From Paenibacillus glacialis (GTDB lineage Bacteria; Bacillota; Bacilli; Paenibacillales; Paenibacillaceae), in the NCBI RefSeq assembly GCF_001637205.1, contig NZ_LVJH01000034.1, positions 32,911 through 96,910 on the forward strand: a DNA stretch of 64,000 nucleotides, in the 5' to 3' direction. The notes below the pieces were generated by a model that ran no database searches, was not told where the DNA came from, and saw only the letters and a program-made list of their open reading frames with translations. Shown here piece by piece: positions 61,723 through 64,000 of this stretch (position 1 is its first letter; the number at the start of each line of letters is the position of its first letter). The translations under genes and the position numbers were made by a program.

Positions 61723-63396
61723 TTAGACTTGAATGATGATTGGAAGGATGATGGGTCTTCTTTTCGTGTGACTAAATAAGTAATTTCCGACCGCTTCTTT
61801 AATCATTTGCTTATAAAAGTCCCATTGCGTAATATTCTTTTCCTGTAATTTATGGATGGTTTGCACGGTGATTTGGCGTACTTCATTTAATAAAGCCTCT
61901 GACTCACGAACGTACACGAACCCACGAGAAATAACATCAGGTCCAGACAAGATCTTGCCTTCCATTTTACTAAGCGTGACAACTACGATAAGGATACCAT
62001 CTTCGGATAAAAGTTTACGGTCACGTAGAACGATCGTTCCAACATCACCGATTCCAAGTCCATCAACGAGTGTGTTCCCAGTTGTTATTTTACGCCTTTG
62101 ACTCGCTTGGTGATTGATAATGTCGACAACATCACCGTTGTTAACAATGAAGATGTTATCTGGATCAACACCTACGGATTCTGCTAATAAACGATGCTGA
62201 TGAAGCATTCGGAATTCACCATGAATCGGTATGAAATATTGTGGCTTCATTAAAGATAACATTAACTTGAGCTCTTCTTGACTGGCATGACCGGATACAT
62301 GCATTCCTGTTATGGATGCTGATCCATAGATAACCTTGGCCTTCAGTTGAAATAGATTATCTACGATCCGTGCTACATTTCGTTCATTTCCAGGGATCGG
62401 GGTTGAGGCTAGAATAACGGTATCACCAGAAAGAACTTCTAATTGTCTATGGTCGGAACTGGCTAAACGAGATAAGGCGGCCATTGGCTCTCCTTGACTA
62501 CCGGTACAAAGGACAACGATTCGGTGAGGTTCATAAGCTTTAACATCACTTGGCTCAATTAACATGTTATCAGGAATGTTCAAATAACCTAGCTCATGAG
62601 CAATGGATACGACATTGACCATGCTTCTTCCCAACAACGCGATTTTTCTATCTGTTTTCTCTGCAGCATCGATCACTTGCTGAAGACGGTGCACATTGGA
62701 AGCGAAGGTAGAAATGAATATTTTTTGCTCGGCTTTGATAAATGCGTCTTCAATATTTGCACCTACCAGTTGTTCAGAGGGAGTAAATCCGGGGCGTTCC
62801 GCATTTGTACTCTCGGACAAAAGTGCGAGAACACCATTACTACCGATATCAGCCATTCGGTGTAGATCTGGATATTCATCATTAACAGGTGTTAAATCGA
62901 ATTTGAAATCTCCTGTATGGACTACAGTTCCTTCCGGGGTGTTGAATACAACACCGACGCAATCAGGGATACTGTGATTTGTTCTGAAAAAACTTATTTC
63001 GATAGTGCCAAATACTAAAGTTGATTCGGCATTGATTGTGAACAAATCAGTACTCCCGAGAAGGCCATGCTCTTTTAGTTTAACTTCAATTAAGCCTAAC
63101 GTTAATCGTGTTGCATATATGGGTATATTCAATTGTTTTAGAATATATGGAATGCCCCCAATATGATCTTCGTGTCCATGAGTGACAATTAAGGCTCTGA
63201 TCTTATCGTGGTTCTCTAATAGATATGAAATATCAGGAATGATTAAATCAATTCCCAATAAGCTTTCGTCTGGAAACTTTGAACCACAGTCAATAACGAT
63301 GATATCATCACCATAGCGAAGGACATACATGTTCTTGCCGATTTCGTTTACACCGCCTAAGGCGACAATGGATAACGTAGTTTCAATTGTATTCAA
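61723..63396 (-). CDS. rnjA: Ribonuclease J
   Basis: 557 residues, TTG start 8 nt after GGAGG. Metallo-beta-lactamase/beta-CASP nuclease: THGHEDHIGG (His73, His75, Asp77, His78), HTGDFKFD, the beta-CASP Arg-rich segment, VSGHASQEELKLML and PIHGEFRMLHQH, then a C-terminal domain. Performs 5'-3' and endonucleolytic mRNA decay and rRNA 5' maturation. Closest in size to RNase J1; the start MNTIETT differs from the usual rnjA, so it may be an extra paralogue. It is divergent from the rrn promoter. Confidence 0.9.
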   Translation of the reverse strand: MNTIETTLSIVALGGVNEIGKNMYVLRYGDDIIVIDCGSKFPDESLLGIDLIIPDISYLLENHDKIRALIVTHGHEDHIGGIPYILKQLNIPIYATRLTLGLIEVKLKEHGLLGSTDLFTINAESTLVFGTIEISFFRTNHSIPDCVGVVFNTPEGTVVHTGDFKFDLTPVNDEYPDLHRMADIGSNGVLALLSESTNAERPGFTPSEQLVGANIEDAFIKAEQKIFISTFASNVHRLQQVIDAAEKTDRKIALLGRSMVNVVSIAHELGYLNIPDNMLIEPSDVKAYEPHRIVVLCTGSQGEPMAALSRLASSDHRQLEVLSGDTVILASTPIPGNERNVARIVDNLFQLKAKVIYGSASITGMHVSGHASQEELKLMLSLMKPQYFIPIHGEFRMLHQHRLLAESVGVDPDNIFIVNNGDVVDIINHQASQRRKITTGNTLVDGLGIGDVGTIVLRDRKLLSEDGILIVVVTLSKMEGKILSGPDVISRGFVYVRESEALLNEVRQITVQTIHKLQEKNITQWDFYKQMIKEAVGNYLFSHTKRRPIILPIIIQV

Positions 63397-63736
63397 GTTG
63401 ATTACCTCCCCTTAAAAATATGTAAGTAGTCTCCCCTTATTAGCATTTATTATGACAATGGATAGTGACTAGTATCCCTATGTGCCTTATTATTAAAGAA
63501 ATTTGAGCAATAGAGTGTCCTTGGTTGTAATGAAAAGTTATAGAAGATGCTATGTGTACTTCTACAAAGGAATAAGCGAGTAAGAATGTAGATCCTAAAT
63601 CTACTAAGACAACTGTAAATTATTACAACTTGTCAACCTAGTGATAGACATGATATATTCTTATTCCGGCCAGTAAATAACACATTTATTGAATCGGCAA
63701 GCCAATACCGAATGAAACTTAAATCGAAAAAAAAGC

Positions 63737-63765
63737 TTGCACAAACGAACCGGACATGATATGAT
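63737..63765 (+). promoter_or_regulatory. rrn operon promoter
   Basis: TTGCAC (63737-63742) and TATGAT (63760-63765) with a 17-bp spacer, facing the right edge and preceding a typical rRNA leader. Confidence 0.65.
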
Positions 63766-64000
63766 ATAGAAGTTGTCGCCGAGAACAACTGGTGACAAAC
63801 GAAAGAAAACATTGGTCTTTGAAAACTGAACAACGAGTGAGTAGATTTCACGAAAGTGAAATCAAAAAAAATGAGAAATCATTTGATAGAGAAAGAAATT
63901 TCTCGTCAGTTTGTTTTAAATGAGCATATCGCTCTTTTCATAGATCGTTCCCACTCGCTTCACAGCTTATTTACAACTATCTCCTCTTTGTCTTGCTCTT
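63766..64000 (+). ncRNA. rRNA operon leader (pre-16S), continuing beyond window
   Basis: The stretch GGTCTTTGAAAACTGAACAA (63811-63830) is the boxA-like sequence found before 16S in Bacillales operons. Two hairpins follow (63844-63863; GAGAAAT/ATTTCTC near 63872-63904), likely processing stems. The last bases, TTGCTCTT, look like the start of another boxA. 16S itself is not reached. Confidence 0.65.

Noticed and set aside
63811..63830. tRNA or 16S start at the right edge
   Set aside because: Only leader-type sequence is present; no tRNA cloverleaf and no 16S 5' end before 64000.

Overview
The window looks like a chromosomal segment of a Paenibacillus-type Bacillota. The basis is Gram-positive Shine-Dalgarno sites, frequent TTG/GTG starts, S-layer-homology (SLH) surface proteins, a CcpA cre box, PhoP-type direct repeats, OpuA/GbsR, RNase J, and an rRNA-operon leader at the right edge. 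I could run no searches. Family names come from motif recognition, and several gene starts were moved downstream to fit ribosome binding sites.

Layout. 1-4.8 kb: end of a thermonuclease gene, then a coupled DUF2339/DUF3999 membrane pair. 4.8-8.6 kb: glycerate module (GntP permease, glycerate kinase, CdaR regulator) behind a consensus cre box. 8.7-17.8 kb: NSS sodium symporter, exported FAD oxidoreductase, MBL hydrolase, a TRM11-like methylase, a MarR/quinone-reductase divergon, and a secreted four-repeat protein. 18.0-21.2 kb: what looks like a decayed C-P lyase locus, with a Pho box, a phnL tail, an intact phnM and two pieces of a PHP phosphoesterase gene, interrupted by a Hanks-type kinase and a small Ser/Arg/His-rich protein. 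21.3-35.6 kb: a second Pho box, then a tightly coupled operon with a putative 2-aminoethylphosphonate ABC importer, two giant SLH-anchored exoproteins (one a LamG/FN3/Big scaffold, one carrying a calcineurin-like phosphoesterase) and a DeoR regulator. 35.7-41 kb: HAD phosphatase, a DHA2 exporter with a divergent TetR regulator, and a cytoplasmic alpha-amylase. 41-44.3 kb: mobB-mobA, then a DoxX/nitroreductase/flavin-reductase operon with an MhqR-like operator. 44.3-48.1 kb: gbsR and opuA-type glycine betaine uptake. 48.2-51 kb: a patch of gene remnants (old yellow enzyme tail, AraC regulator N-half), an M50 protease, a structured repeat and a GNAT gene. 51-57 kb: a two-component system followed by nosD-nosL-nosY-nosF and a TlpA-like thioredoxin, with no nosZ. 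57-64 kb: DUF421, a phosphodiesterase lipoprotein, pepT, tag, rnj, and the promoter and leader of an rrn operon.

The most interesting region is 18-35.6 kb. An intracellular C-P lyase pathway has apparently been reduced to phnM and scraps. Beside it stands an intact, Pho-box-controlled unit in which a phosphonate-type importer is translationally linked to cell-surface proteins, one of them a phosphoesterase. I infer a surface phosphorus-scavenging system.
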